The notes beneath the pieces are model-generated. The model did not search any database and was not told the origin of the DNA. It was given only the letters and a program-made list of their open reading frames with translations. Source: Spirochaetae bacterium HGW-Spirochaetae-1 (GTDB lineage Bacteria > Spirochaetota > UBA4802 > UBA5550). From it: a DNA stretch of 64,000 nt. The translations under genes were made by a program, and so were the position numbers. The stretch lies in assembly GCA_002839375.1 (NCBI GenBank), contig PGXY01000002.1, forward strand, positions 374,392-438,391, given 5' to 3'. Positions 35,218-43,861 of this stretch are shown here, piece after piece (the stretch's first letter is position 1; each line of letters opens with the position of its first letter).

Positions 35218-36530
35218 GGGATCACCTCCGGGTCATTAAGAGTAAACGCCGCAGGGAGGGAAAGAGTAAGGTCTGCCGTGTTGCCGCCAGAATCGTCTTT
35301 CGTGAAATTCACCGACGTGATTAAAAATTCGGTCTCGGTAAAGATACAAGCCCGAGGGAAATGCAACGTAACCTTTGTGTTTTCACGCCACAGATCGCCG
35401 GCAGGAGTCCTCCATCCCCACACGTGCGCGGTCAAGGGAATAGAGGAGGCGAGTGCACGGTTTTTCTGCCACTTTGCGACATCAGAAATATTCCCCGGTG
35501 TAGTGTCATCGGCCTGGAATATAGTTGGCCGATACACGGGAACTGATTCGTCCATGATTTCAGACCGTCCAGCGGGTTTCCCATGGGATTGTCCGACAGC
35601 GATATAATGCGAAAATCGCGTGGACCCGTTAAACGATGCCCCTGTAACGGCGATAAGCGGATAATGTCCGGCTACGAGCGCAACGGCCGGGACAGAATCA
35701 ACAGCGGCCCTGGCGAACACCATTTCGCTATCAGGACCGGACGTGATAATAAAGCCTTTCTGTGTAGCGAGCCGCGAGAGGAACCCGAAAACTGTGTCCG
35801 TGATCTGCCGGTTTGCCTTTACAAACGTGTCGGTGTCGCCATCAGGAAAATTTGTTATCAGCCCGAACGGTGCAAGTACTTTCTCGGCTATCTGCCGTAG
35901 AGTCATGCCGTTATAATCAAGAGCCATATCGAGCGATTGGCAATCCACTGTCACTCCGGGGAGAGAACGCACCTCGACAATCATGCTTCCGCTCTCAATT
36001 TCAGGGGTCCATTTAAGCATCTCGCCGGATATAAATTTTTCTCCACCGATAAAAAGATCGGCCTTATAATAGGTGTATGGATCAAGAATTTTCGATTCTT
36101 CCCTATCTGGATCATAGTTTGCCGTAAATAAGAACCCGTCTGCGCACGTCTCCATGTTACGGGATATAGTGAGTGCCTCAAATCCTCGGTATATCTTGCC
36201 TTCAATGCGGATTGCGATCTCTTCTGGATCGTCTGCCGGAATTGTGTCCGGTTGTTTCGGCTTATTGTCTGACGGTGGAAGCCATATCATGTCACCCGGG
36301 TGGATATATGGCTGGAAGTTGCGAGGGTGGACTGGCCGCGTCTGCAAAAACGGGTTTGCCTGGATAATGTCGGCAATGCGGTCTTTCCCGTATGTGGACA
36401 TGGAAATTGAATCAAGCCACGCACCTTTCGGAACCTTGTACCATGTTCCGGAGACCGGTTTAGGGCTGGTTTCATAGAATTTGAGCCGGTCCTCATAAAG
36501 AGTCTGCTGGAATGCGGAACGATCAGCCAT
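35205..36530 (-). CDS. Mu gpP-like baseplate hub protein
   Basis: A 441-aa protein. The first 85 residues look LysM-like (WYKVPKGAWLDSISMSTYGKD ... HPGDMIWLPPSD). The rest follows gpP/gpD hub proteins (SMIVEVRSLPGVTVDCQSLDMALDYNGMTLRQIAEKVLAPFGL), binding the tube end above the spike. It overlaps the N-like gene by 8 nt. The N-terminal LysM addition is larger than in Mu P and may help localise the hub at peptidoglycan. Confidence 0.82.
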   Translation of the reverse strand: MADRSAFQQTLYEDRLKFYETSPKPVSGTWYKVPKGAWLDSISMSTYGKDRIADIIQANPFLQTRPVHPRNFQPYIHPGDMIWLPPSDNKPKQPDTIPADDPEEIAIRIEGKIYRGFEALTISRNMETCADGFLFTANYDPDREESKILDPYTYYKADLFIGGEKFISGEMLKWTPEIESGSMIVEVRSLPGVTVDCQSLDMALDYNGMTLRQIAEKVLAPFGLITNFPDGDTDTFVKANRQITDTVFGFLSRLATQKGFIITSGPDSEMVFARAAVDSVPAVALVAGHYPLIAVTGASFNGSTRFSHYIAVGQSHGKPAGRSEIMDESVPVYRPTIFQADDTTPGNISDVAKWQKNRALASSIPLTAHVWGWRTPAGDLWRENTKVTLHFPRACIFTETEFLITSVNFTKDDSGGNTADLTLSLPAAFTLNDPEVIPWRR

Positions 36531-37788
36531 AGCTCACCACCTCAACCCCGGCCGGTATCTCCACGAACTGATCACCGGTCAAGCCATTCGTCCGGCAGAA
36601 AAAATCCAACGTGTCGTTATCGACCGCGCCGTACAGTTCCGCGCACAGTGTTATCGGGTCACTCGGAGCAGTCAAAACTTTCCGCCGTTCGGCCTTCAGA
36701 TCAAACGACTTATTGAGCAGCATCCCCGTTATTCGTGCGATAATATCCTGCAATAGTGACAGATAATTATGGTCCCCGGTGTAAGTCTGGCCGATGGCTC
36801 CTGTTACCGCCGCCGATTCCATGGCGTCTATAAATGCCTCATAACCATCGAGAATAATGCCAATGGCCGCCGATCCGTCCGGCCGTGTCTCATATTCTGT
36901 ATATACTGCGGCCTCTGCCAGCGCGGCAGTCGCCATCCCGCCGAGGATTTCAAGCAGGATCGCATTATTGATCTGGTTCTCTGTCACGGTCTCGTTCGGG
37001 TCGTCGATGCCGTTAATCAGACCGTCGATCATGTCCCGGTAGCCGTTAATTTTATCCATGGTGTCGGTAATAATTCGGCCTGGTAATCGTATGAGATATT
37101 GAATCGAGGCGATAACATCCACGATGCTGCCGCCCACCTCATCTATCGTATCGTTGATCGCGCTCTGTACTGCCTCGAAATCTGCGATAATTGACTCGGA
37201 GAGTTCCGCAATGGCTTTCAAAGACCCGACAACGGCACTGATCGAGTTTTTTAATTTACCTTTCAGGTTCGCCAGGGTAGACGGATTCGTTGTTTTTAGG
37301 CCGTCGGTCATGCCGGACGACGCGCTCTGCATCTCGTTAACCTGCGCAACTGCTGCACTCTCGGTAAGCGCATCGGTGACCGGGTATCCGGTAGGGAATA
37401 CTTTTCTAAACTCAACTGAAAAATGAGCTACCTGTGAGCCGTCAACGAACTTCTCCGATTGTGTCCACTTAACTGGGAATACATCAATATCCCCCCAACG
37501 AGGATGCTGCAAGAGTCCCGATTGGTCCTGGGTGTAGTGCTCACCGAGAGCGTCAAAAAAGGCGTCCGCCGCCTCGTGATAGTTCTCACCGGTGAAATAT
37601 ATTTCCATAGGGAAAACCAACGCGATATTGCCCTGATCCTGCGCCGTTGACTCGTCGCTGTCGAGGACTTCTTTCCCGGCGATTATCTTCCCTGCCTGGC
37701 GTTCGAGGTCGTTGAATTTGAAAGAGTGTTCGCTGCCGGACTCAGGAGCAATGAAGCAACCGGGCCGTAGGTCGTCGAGATAGCTCAT
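36523..37788 (-). CDS. Mu gpN-like DNA circularization/tail protein
   Basis: A 421-aa protein. The N-terminal 110 residues match the DNA circularization protein N-terminus family (SYLDDLRPGCFIAPESGSEH ... FPMEIYFTGENYHEAADAFFDAL ... HPRWGDIDVFPVKW). The rest is helical. In Mu, N acts at the tail/baseplate; the circularization name is historical. It starts exactly at the end of the tape-measure gene. Confidence 0.85.
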   Translation of the reverse strand: MSYLDDLRPGCFIAPESGSEHSFKFNDLERQAGKIIAGKEVLDSDESTAQDQGNIALVFPMEIYFTGENYHEAADAFFDALGEHYTQDQSGLLQHPRWGDIDVFPVKWTQSEKFVDGSQVAHFSVEFRKVFPTGYPVTDALTESAAVAQVNEMQSASSGMTDGLKTTNPSTLANLKGKLKNSISAVVGSLKAIAELSESIIADFEAVQSAINDTIDEVGGSIVDVIASIQYLIRLPGRIITDTMDKINGYRDMIDGLINGIDDPNETVTENQINNAILLEILGGMATAALAEAAVYTEYETRPDGSAAIGIILDGYEAFIDAMESAAVTGAIGQTYTGDHNYLSLLQDIIARITGMLLNKSFDLKAERRKVLTAPSDPITLCAELYGAVDNDTLDFFCRTNGLTGDQFVEIPAGVEVVSYG

Positions 37789-39632
37789 CAGTTCACCCCA
37801 TAGTTGAGAGTCAGGCCCGGAGCCGGTCGACCGGAGGCCTTCGCCGTTGAGCCTTTCGGTGCACCGTTGATATTGACATCCAACGTCGTGTTGTTGTTCG
37901 TGGTAGTCTCGCTCTTCATGGACTCAGGGGAAGAAAAGAACTTCCTTCCAGTGCTCCTGAGTGTAACCTCTCCGGGGTCAAGCCCTTTTTTCTTCATCAG
38001 GAGGGCGCGCTGTGCGGTCATGATATCGCTCTCAATCAGTGACATCCCGAACTCCTTAAACGCCCCCTGCGCAACGGCTTTATCCATCATGCCGAGAGTA
38101 GCCATAACATCGAGAACCTGGTACTTGATAGCCTGCCAGCCAAGGAGAATCTCATGCAGTTTGAGCTTAAAATTGAGTGAATACAAGTCCCAGTTATCGA
38201 CCAGGTCTTTTATCGCAATGCCGAGAGCCACTACAGCAGCTATCGTGAGACCGACCGGATTGGCTGCGAGTAGAAAATTAAGCGCTGCCTGGGCAATTAC
38301 CCATGCCTTAACAGCCGCGACGACTCCCAGTAAGATCGGAAGCGAGGGGCCGAGAATGCGGAATAATTCGCGCACTACTACAAGAATTAACTTCACCGTC
38401 TGGACGATCGGCTTCATATCAAATTTATTTATCGATTCGGTCAAGCTGTCGAGTCCGTCCCGTGCATCTCCATCGAATGCCTCAAAAAAGCGGAAACCCA
38501 TTTCCGTGGCAGCGGAGGCGAGAATCTTTATCCTATTACCGAGAGACTGCCGCATCATGGCCGCCGTCTGCTCCATGACCTGCTGTGGGTCTTTCCCCAT
38601 ACGAATGAGCTGCTCTCTGATCTGGTTTATGTTCTGTGCTATAACAGCACCGCCAGCGATCCCTCGGAGACCAAACAGGTCTTTAAATACTGCCGACTGC
38701 TCAACTTTCGTGAGCTTCTCCATGCCGTTACCTATCAGGCCGAAGATATCAACGGTCGATTTCAGTTTCCCGGTGGAGTCTATCAGGTCTTTCTGTGTAA
38801 GGCCCAGCTTCGCAAGGGCCGAATGAACTGCATCAGTAGGGGCTGAAAGATTCAGAAAAACGTTTTTAAGTGCCGTGGCTGCCACGCTTCCCTTAATACC
38901 AGCGGACCCGAGGACAGAGACGGTGGCAATGGTATCCGCCATACCCTTTCCGGCCTGTGTGGCAATCGGGGCGACCATTTTCAACGTCTCGAAGAGGTCT
39001 TCCATGGTCACGTTCGCCGACAGCGTACCGACGGCGAGAAGCGCGTTCATCTCTTTAAGCATGGCAATTTTCTTCGATGACTCCAAGGCGGAACCACCGA
39101 AACCGCCGAGAAGGTCAGACGAGATGTCCGCCACGCGCATAAAGTCCTCACCTGTTACCGTGGCGAGGTCAACCTGAGATTTCAGTACCGCGATGGCCTC
39201 TGAGGAGGTGAAACCGGCAAGAGCAAATTTATCAAGCCCCTGTGCTGCAAGTGTGGCCGTGAACTGAGTCTCGGCTCCTGTTTTTCTGGCGGCCTCCCGT
39301 AAATTCTCCATGACTTTCGCCATGTCGGTTCCCGGTTTTTCTGCCGCCTTGAATCGGGCCGTGGCTCCATAGATCGCATCGTCAAATTGAACATACTCTC
39401 GTGCTGCGAGACCGACACCCAGGGCAAGAGAAGCTGCCAGGCCTGTAGCAATAGTCGATTTCGCCATACGGTTTATACGATTATTTACCCGCTGAATATG
39501 TTGATCGAGGGACCGAAATTTGCTTTGCATCTGGCGGGAAAATGTCGCAACATTGCCAGCTGCACGACGCATCGGACCGGTCATTTTGTCGGTCATTGCG
39601 AGTATTGCTTCGAGTGAGAACTTGCTTGCCAT
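37788..39632 (-). CDS. Tail tape-measure protein
   Basis: A 614-aa protein with a coiled N-terminus (MTDKMTGPMRRAAGNVATFSRQM), the TP901-type core (TAATARF-like YGATARFKAAEK, GLDKFALAGFTSSEAI, MAPIATQAGKGMADT) and two hydrophobic helices (PSLPILLGVVAAVKAWVIAQAALNFLLA, VGLTIAAVVALGIAI) used for DNA entry. At about 0.15 nm per residue it implies a tail of roughly 90 nm. Confidence 0.93.
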   Translation of the reverse strand: MASKFSLEAILAMTDKMTGPMRRAAGNVATFSRQMQSKFRSLDQHIQRVNNRINRMAKSTIATGLAASLALGVGLAAREYVQFDDAIYGATARFKAAEKPGTDMAKVMENLREAARKTGAETQFTATLAAQGLDKFALAGFTSSEAIAVLKSQVDLATVTGEDFMRVADISSDLLGGFGGSALESSKKIAMLKEMNALLAVGTLSANVTMEDLFETLKMVAPIATQAGKGMADTIATVSVLGSAGIKGSVAATALKNVFLNLSAPTDAVHSALAKLGLTQKDLIDSTGKLKSTVDIFGLIGNGMEKLTKVEQSAVFKDLFGLRGIAGGAVIAQNINQIREQLIRMGKDPQQVMEQTAAMMRQSLGNRIKILASAATEMGFRFFEAFDGDARDGLDSLTESINKFDMKPIVQTVKLILVVVRELFRILGPSLPILLGVVAAVKAWVIAQAALNFLLAANPVGLTIAAVVALGIAIKDLVDNWDLYSLNFKLKLHEILLGWQAIKYQVLDVMATLGMMDKAVAQGAFKEFGMSLIESDIMTAQRALLMKKKGLDPGEVTLRSTGRKFFSSPESMKSETTTNNNTTLDVNINGAPKGSTAKASGRPAPGLTLNYGVN

Positions 39633-39655
39633 TGCCTATCCGTTGTCCCTTGCGT

Positions 39656-40332
39656 TTAACCTGAGTTGAGCCTTTCGCGTCTCTTTTGAATCTCTTCATC
39701 CACGAGTCCCCGGAGTTTTTCCGGGTCCGGGATTTCTTTGTTTTCTTTTCGAAATTTTGTAATGATATCCTCTTCTGTGACCTGCCGCTCGCATATCTCA
39801 TACCAGAAAAACAGATCGCGTCGCTTGTATGTCATCAGTACGGGGATCGGGAGTGACCCCCGGTAATAACGACCGAGCATTCCGACAAGCTCGAATAGGG
39901 CTGAGTACTCAACGATTACCCTCTCGAACTGCCGGTTTGTGCGAAAAAACCCAGTACCACCGCGTTGATCTTGCCGATGTCGCGCTGTTTTATCCTGGAA
40001 ACAAATCCGACGGGAATGCCGCACGCTTTCGACAGCAGAGCCGTAGCCTGGTCGATGGACTGATTGTCTTTGAACCGCTGAATCTCTTTGTTCTCGTTCA
40101 TGTCGGTCTCTTTGATCGTCAAAATCTCAATCGAGCCGCTTCCATCCTGCTTTACGATGGGAGAAAGAAGTTTGTATCGAAACACTTCCTCTTCGAGATC
40201 AAAATCGAGCCGGTCTTTCATGACCGGCAATGTAAGCTCCTCTACAACGTCCTTGAAATGTTCTCGCTCCGTGTCCACTTCCAGACATTCCGCCCATTCG
40301 TAAATCTTCTTTATTGCGTCGCCTCTCTCCAT
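39656..40332 (-). CDS. Tail assembly chaperone, -1 frameshift fusion product
   Basis: Slipping one base back on GGGTTTT (minus strand, 39952-39946) continues translation into the -1 frame, giving about 225 aa. The extension reads FRTNRQFERV...LFELVGMLGRYYRG and ends RRERLNSG at 39656. That frame has no RBS-linked start of its own, as expected for a translational extension (lambda GT, Mu gp41'). The two products should chaperone the tape measure during tail assembly. Confidence 0.75.
39916..40332 (-). CDS. Tail assembly chaperone (short, zero-frame product)
   Basis: A 138-aa product from ATG 40332, which has GGAGGG 4 nt upstream (the frame is open to 40359 but without an RBS). It lies between tube and tape-measure genes, the invariant place for tail chaperones (Mu gp41; lambda G). 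It is mostly acidic and helical. The zero frame ends in LGFFAQTGSSRG at 39916. A slippery heptamer near the end allows a longer product. Confidence 0.8.
   Translation of the reverse strand: MERGDAIKKIYEWAECLEVDTEREHFKDVVEELTLPVMKDRLDFDLEEEVFRYKLLSPIVKQDGSGSIEILTIKETDMNENKEIQRFKDNQSIDQATALLSKACGIPVGFVSRIKQRDIGKINAVVLGFFAQTGSSRG
39946..39952 (-). promoter_or_regulatory. Programmed -1 frameshift heptamer
   Basis: On the coding strand the zero-frame codons are CTG GGT TTT TTC, so the heptamer is G GGT TTT (X XXY YYZ form). It falls 12 codons before the zero-frame stop, and the -1 frame then stays open for about 97 codons. Confidence 0.75.
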
Positions 40333-40371
40333 GTGTCCCTCCGTATCGTAGAACGTCATGGCTGCAAAAAA

Positions 40372-40725
40372 TTATTGCAGCCTGACTTTCCCCGTAATTT
40401 CCAAGGATACAGTGCCGTTGTTGTACGTCACCTCACCGCTGATAACTCCGTTAACCATCAGCACATCACCGTTTGCCGTGGTGAACGTCCCGGCCCTTGA
40501 TTTTCCGTCACGCATCGCAACGAGTTTCTTGTACTCCTCAAAACTCGCATTGAAGTCGGATTTTATTTTACCAGGAACAGCTTTTCCGCTTGCGAAGGTT
40601 TCGCCATCGCCTGTGACGGAAACGTCCCATTCCCGGCCATCAAGATTTATTTCCGGCTCGGAGTCTCCCTTCGGGTGAAGGGGAAGTCCGCCGAATTTTG
40701 CATCAAAAAATGGTCCGCCTCTCAT
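40372..40725 (-). CDS. Mu gpM-like tail tube protein
   Basis: A 117-aa beta-rich protein. INLDGREWDVSVTGDGETF, the GKIKSDFNASFEEYKKLVAM middle and NGVISGEVTYNNGTVSLEITG match the Mu tail-tube family (PF10618). It lies immediately downstream of the sheath gene, as M follows L in Mu. Confidence 0.88.
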   Translation of the reverse strand: MRGGPFFDAKFGGLPLHPKGDSEPEINLDGREWDVSVTGDGETFASGKAVPGKIKSDFNASFEEYKKLVAMRDGKSRAGTFTTANGDVLMVNGVISGEVTYNNGTVSLEITGKVRLQ

Positions 40726-40750
40726 GATCTGTTACCTCCTGCTGTCCTTA

Positions 40751-42265
40751 TTAGTACAAGAATGCATATTTCATGGCGATGATCCGCAACGCCTGTGCCG
40801 GATCGTCCGTTACCTGTGCATCGATTCTGCTGTTGTTCGCTTCGTTGATCTCAGCGGTCAGACCCTCGATCACTTTTTCGGCGTTCTTTGTCCAGGCGAA
40901 ACGAGCCCATAGTTCATCAATCAGTTTCGCCATGTCGGCTATAATGGTTTTAGGCGAGATCGCCCATTCGTAAGCCGTCACCGCTTCATCATCGACAACA
41001 ACGCCGCGCGTATACGGTTCGGAAATGAAAAGCTGTTCGATACTGTATGCCTTCGCCTGTTTGAGATGCAGGGATACCGCGTCGAACCATTCCTCTGTCG
41101 CTGCTCCAAGGGGAGTTGTCCGATAGGTGAGAGGGATGTCACCGAAATACATCGTTCCGTCGGACGATACCGTACAGTAGCCCATCCCGGCACGGAAAAG
41201 TGCATCCAGTTTCGCTGAGCCGAGGTCTCCCTGGGAGCCGTCACACGCAAGGCCGACCGACGTCTGTTTGTACGGTCTGTTCGGTGCGAGAAGTTGCTCG
41301 TATGCAATCCGGCCAACGAGAGCCGCGCCAAACTCAAAGGCGGGGGCATAACATCGAGAATCCCACACGTCCCCGATCCATTTCTTGTTTATCGTTGCCG
41401 GGATTGCCAGTGCCTCGTCATAGGTTTTTTGCACATACGCAGCATAGGCTCCAAAATGCCTGTGGACTCCTGCCGCCGCTCGCATGTCTCCTGCGGCTTC
41501 AATATAGCCGAGGTTAGTTGAGTCGGTAAAAGGGCAGGTAAATATCGTGTACCAGCGATCCCCGAGTTTATCGGTTCCGTCGGCATTGAAAAATACATCT
41601 TCAATATCCGGCGCACCGGTGCCGCCGTCGAGATACCCGTCGGAGTTCTCAATCGCCACGGTTACACCCGAAGGAGCGTCGGCCTCCTGGACATCACCGG
41701 ACGGATTCTGCACTACAAGTATTTCGTTACCGGGAGTCCCTGACGTTTTCGCGGTAAGAGTAACGACTCCAGATGTATTTGCCGCCGTGACTGCGATATC
41801 GCGCTTAGCGGTAATTGCTGAAACGAGGGCCGCCGCTATAGTTGCCACATCTGCACCGCTGGCAACTGCGACAGACACCAGTACGCCGCCGATGGAAAAA
41901 TACAGGGTTCCTGCGGATGTGGAAGCACCGGTGAAGGTGATCGTCTCTGTCGCATCTACCGCGCTGGCGTTATCAGGCACGGGAAAGGCATACACCTCGC
42001 AAGAGTCGAACACCGCGTCAGGCATGGCGAGCGCCTGCCTATGGATGTGGCTGCCGAATCCGAACAGCTCGCCGACTTTTTCCTTGCTGGAAACTTTGAC
42101 CGGCTCATAGTCCACCACTGCGGTCTTGGCCGGATCATAGCATCCGATCAAGCCCACTTTCGGGGAGATAAACAGCCCCGCAAAGCTCCTGCGCTGGCCC
42201 GCCATCTCGATAAAGAGATTTGAGGCCCGGACGCTTTGTGCGACTTCATTAAAATTTATAGTCAT
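40751..42265 (-). CDS. Contractile tail sheath protein (Mu gpL-like)
   Basis: A 504-aa protein. The N-terminal part GLFISPKVGLIGCYDP and the C-terminal SPKTIIADMAKLIDELWARFAWTKNAEKVIEG match Mu-type sheath proteins. A threonine/alanine-rich domain (about 105-195) is inserted, as in other sheaths. Its presence shows the tail is contractile. Confidence 0.92.
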   Translation of the reverse strand: MTINFNEVAQSVRASNLFIEMAGQRRSFAGLFISPKVGLIGCYDPAKTAVVDYEPVKVSSKEKVGELFGFGSHIHRQALAMPDAVFDSCEVYAFPVPDNASAVDATETITFTGASTSAGTLYFSIGGVLVSVAVASGADVATIAAALVSAITAKRDIAVTAANTSGVVTLTAKTSGTPGNEILVVQNPSGDVQEADAPSGVTVAIENSDGYLDGGTGAPDIEDVFFNADGTDKLGDRWYTIFTCPFTDSTNLGYIEAAGDMRAAAGVHRHFGAYAAYVQKTYDEALAIPATINKKWIGDVWDSRCYAPAFEFGAALVGRIAYEQLLAPNRPYKQTSVGLACDGSQGDLGSAKLDALFRAGMGYCTVSSDGTMYFGDIPLTYRTTPLGAATEEWFDAVSLHLKQAKAYSIEQLFISEPYTRGVVVDDEAVTAYEWAISPKTIIADMAKLIDELWARFAWTKNAEKVIEGLTAEINEANNSRIDAQVTDDPAQALRIIAMKYAFLY

Positions 42266-42277
42266 GATTGCGCCTCC

Positions 42278-42859
42278 TTATTTGTAGTCATATTGCAGGG
42301 CCAAGTCGTTAAGTGCCTGCATTGAAATTCGCGTGAGCGATGGCAGATTTGAAAGATCGGCCACCTTATACGGGAAATAGAGTACAAGCGTCATCCGCGC
42401 CGGGGCATACACCGCCGTCGAGTCGTCGTCCTCGTGCGGATAAAATTGTAACGCCGTTTCATTGCGATAATCAATCTCGCTCACTTGAAGTCCGAAACAA
42501 ATATTCGCCAGGGCTGTGATCGCATATTCAACCTGCGCCGTAAGGAGCATGAGCCGGGACATTGCCTTTTCGTCCGCTGGTTCGAGTCCATCATTCTCTC
42601 CGATGACATACATGTCGAAATTGAACGTTGCCCGGTGCGTCTTCTCGTGGATGTCTGATCGGCTCACATCTGTCTCCACTTTGTCGAGCATGATGTTCAC
42701 GAGTGCTCTGTTGTGCGCTCCTTCGATATACGGACGGGAACGATTTTTCGAAACCTCAAAATCTTCCGCGCCATCGAGTTTTTCGGCGGCTGAGACGGCT
42801 TTCAATGCCGCCTCTATGCCATCCATGACTCTATCATATAACGGACGCGATATGCTCAC
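42278..42859 (-). CDS. Probable tail terminator (Mu gp37-position)
   Basis: A 193-aa protein just upstream of the sheath gene, where Mu places gp37 and other myoviruses place the tail terminator. It has an alpha/beta composition with PYIEGAHNRALVNIMLDK and a YAPARMTLVLYFPYKV strand pair. Sequence identity with a known family is not evident to me; the call rests on position and size. Confidence 0.55.
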   Translation of the reverse strand: MSISRPLYDRVMDGIEAALKAVSAAEKLDGAEDFEVSKNRSRPYIEGAHNRALVNIMLDKVETDVSRSDIHEKTHRATFNFDMYVIGENDGLEPADEKAMSRLMLLTAQVEYAITALANICFGLQVSEIDYRNETALQFYPHEDDDSTAVYAPARMTLVLYFPYKVADLSNLPSLTRISMQALNDLALQYDYK

Positions 42860-43230
42860 GATCTCACCCTGTCAAGCGTCACCGTGGTGGTGAGCATGTT
42901 TAAAGTGCGATCCACCAGCGGCTCTTTGAATGAGCCGACGAGTTTATTCCCTGCGTTGTTTGTAAAAGAAAGTTTCCATCCCTCGAAAGTTTCGCCATCG
43001 TCAGCGATGGTGAAGTCTCCCAGGTGGAAAGATACGGAAATCCGGTTGCCGATGAACATCTGACCGTTAGCGTTAAAATCAATGGCTGTATGCGTGTAAA
43101 AGCCCTTGATTTTATCCGGTTCAGCGGCGTAATCGTCGCCGGTCTTTCCGTTGTTGATCTCGAAGTCGGCAGAAAATCCTCTATTCAGAATCTTCTTGTT
43201 GTCCGCTTTCGCTCTCTCGTACAGATTCAC
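42856..43230 (-). CDS. Probable head-tail joining protein
   Basis: A 124-aa protein overlapping the next gene by 4 nt. It is beta-rich (GFSADFEINNGKTGDD, GQMFIGNRISVSFHLGDF, GWKLSFTNNAG), as expected for FII-type joiners, and lies in the lambda FII position after the capsid genes. No motif proves this. Confidence 0.5.
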   Translation of the reverse strand: MNLYERAKADNKKILNRGFSADFEINNGKTGDDYAAEPDKIKGFYTHTAIDFNANGQMFIGNRISVSFHLGDFTIADDGETFEGWKLSFTNNAGNKLVGSFKEPLVDRTLNMLTTTVTLDRVRS

Positions 43231-43441
43231 GTTCTGCGCTCACTCTCTCGATTTTATTTTTCTTCGCCGTGGCACCGGTAGAGGCATTTTCCTCACTGAT
43301 TGCCCCGGACGACTGTAGATCAGACAATTGTCCCGTGTCTTTCCAGTGTCTCAACACGGTTTCCGGTACCGGTCGCCCTACGGCAAGACGGCTGAGTGTG
43401 CCGTCTATCCGTATGGGTCCGATTGGTTTCTTGACCATCAT
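43181..43441 (-). CDS. Small phage protein between capsid and joiner genes
   Basis: An 86-aa protein with an ordered first half (GPIRIDGTLSRLAVGRPVPETVLRHW) and a charged, disordered tail. Its last 50 nt overlap the next gene in another frame. It may be a head-completion factor, but this is not known. Confidence 0.55.
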   Translation of the reverse strand: MMVKKPIGPIRIDGTLSRLAVGRPVPETVLRHWKDTGQLSDLQSSGAISEENASTGATAKKNKIERVSAERESVRESESGQQEDSE

Positions 43442-43851
43442 TTGCCGTCACCTTCAGGCTGTTTTGTGACCTCTTCGAGCAGCTTTTGCAGTTCGTCGTT
43501 CTCTGCCTTCAACTTCTCGTTTTCGGCTTTGAGTTCGTCGTTCTCTGCCTTCAGCTCTTTCACGCCCCTCTTTTCGAGCAGCAGATTCAATTTCTCAATC
43601 TCTGCTCTCAGCTCATCGTTTTCGGCTTTTATCCGTTCGCTATCAGCGGCAAGTGTAGCGAGTACACCGTCGGAGACAGGAGCGGCTGCCTTTTCACCGT
43701 CAGAGAGTTTCTTGACGCGCCCCTCATCGATCAAGGCTTTCAGTTCGTCCTCGCCACCGATAATTTCTTCGGCGGCAAAGCGAGAGCCAGGCTCCGCAAT
43801 GCGCTTGCGGAGCGATAGGCGATCTTTTAAGAGTTTATAATTTTGTTCCAT
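43438..43851 (-). CDS. Coiled-coil phage head protein, FI-like by position
   Basis: A 137-aa protein. Residues 1-50 form a small ordered region (AAEEIIGGEDELKALIDEGRVKKL). Residues about 75-130 form a repetitive coiled coil with near-identical heptads (LKAENDE, LKAENEK, LKAENDE). It occupies the position of lambda FI, just after the major capsid gene. A DNA-packaging accessory role is inferred. Confidence 0.6.
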   Translation of the reverse strand: MEQNYKLLKDRLSLRKRIAEPGSRFAAEEIIGGEDELKALIDEGRVKKLSDGEKAAAPVSDGVLATLAADSERIKAENDELRAEIEKLNLLLEKRGVKELKAENDELKAENEKLKAENDELQKLLEEVTKQPEGDGK

Positions 43852-43861
43852 GGACTACCTC

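Noticed and set aside
37804-38826. Plus-strand 340-aa open frame
   Set aside because: Antisense shadow of the tape-measure gene, whose family match and operon position are clear.
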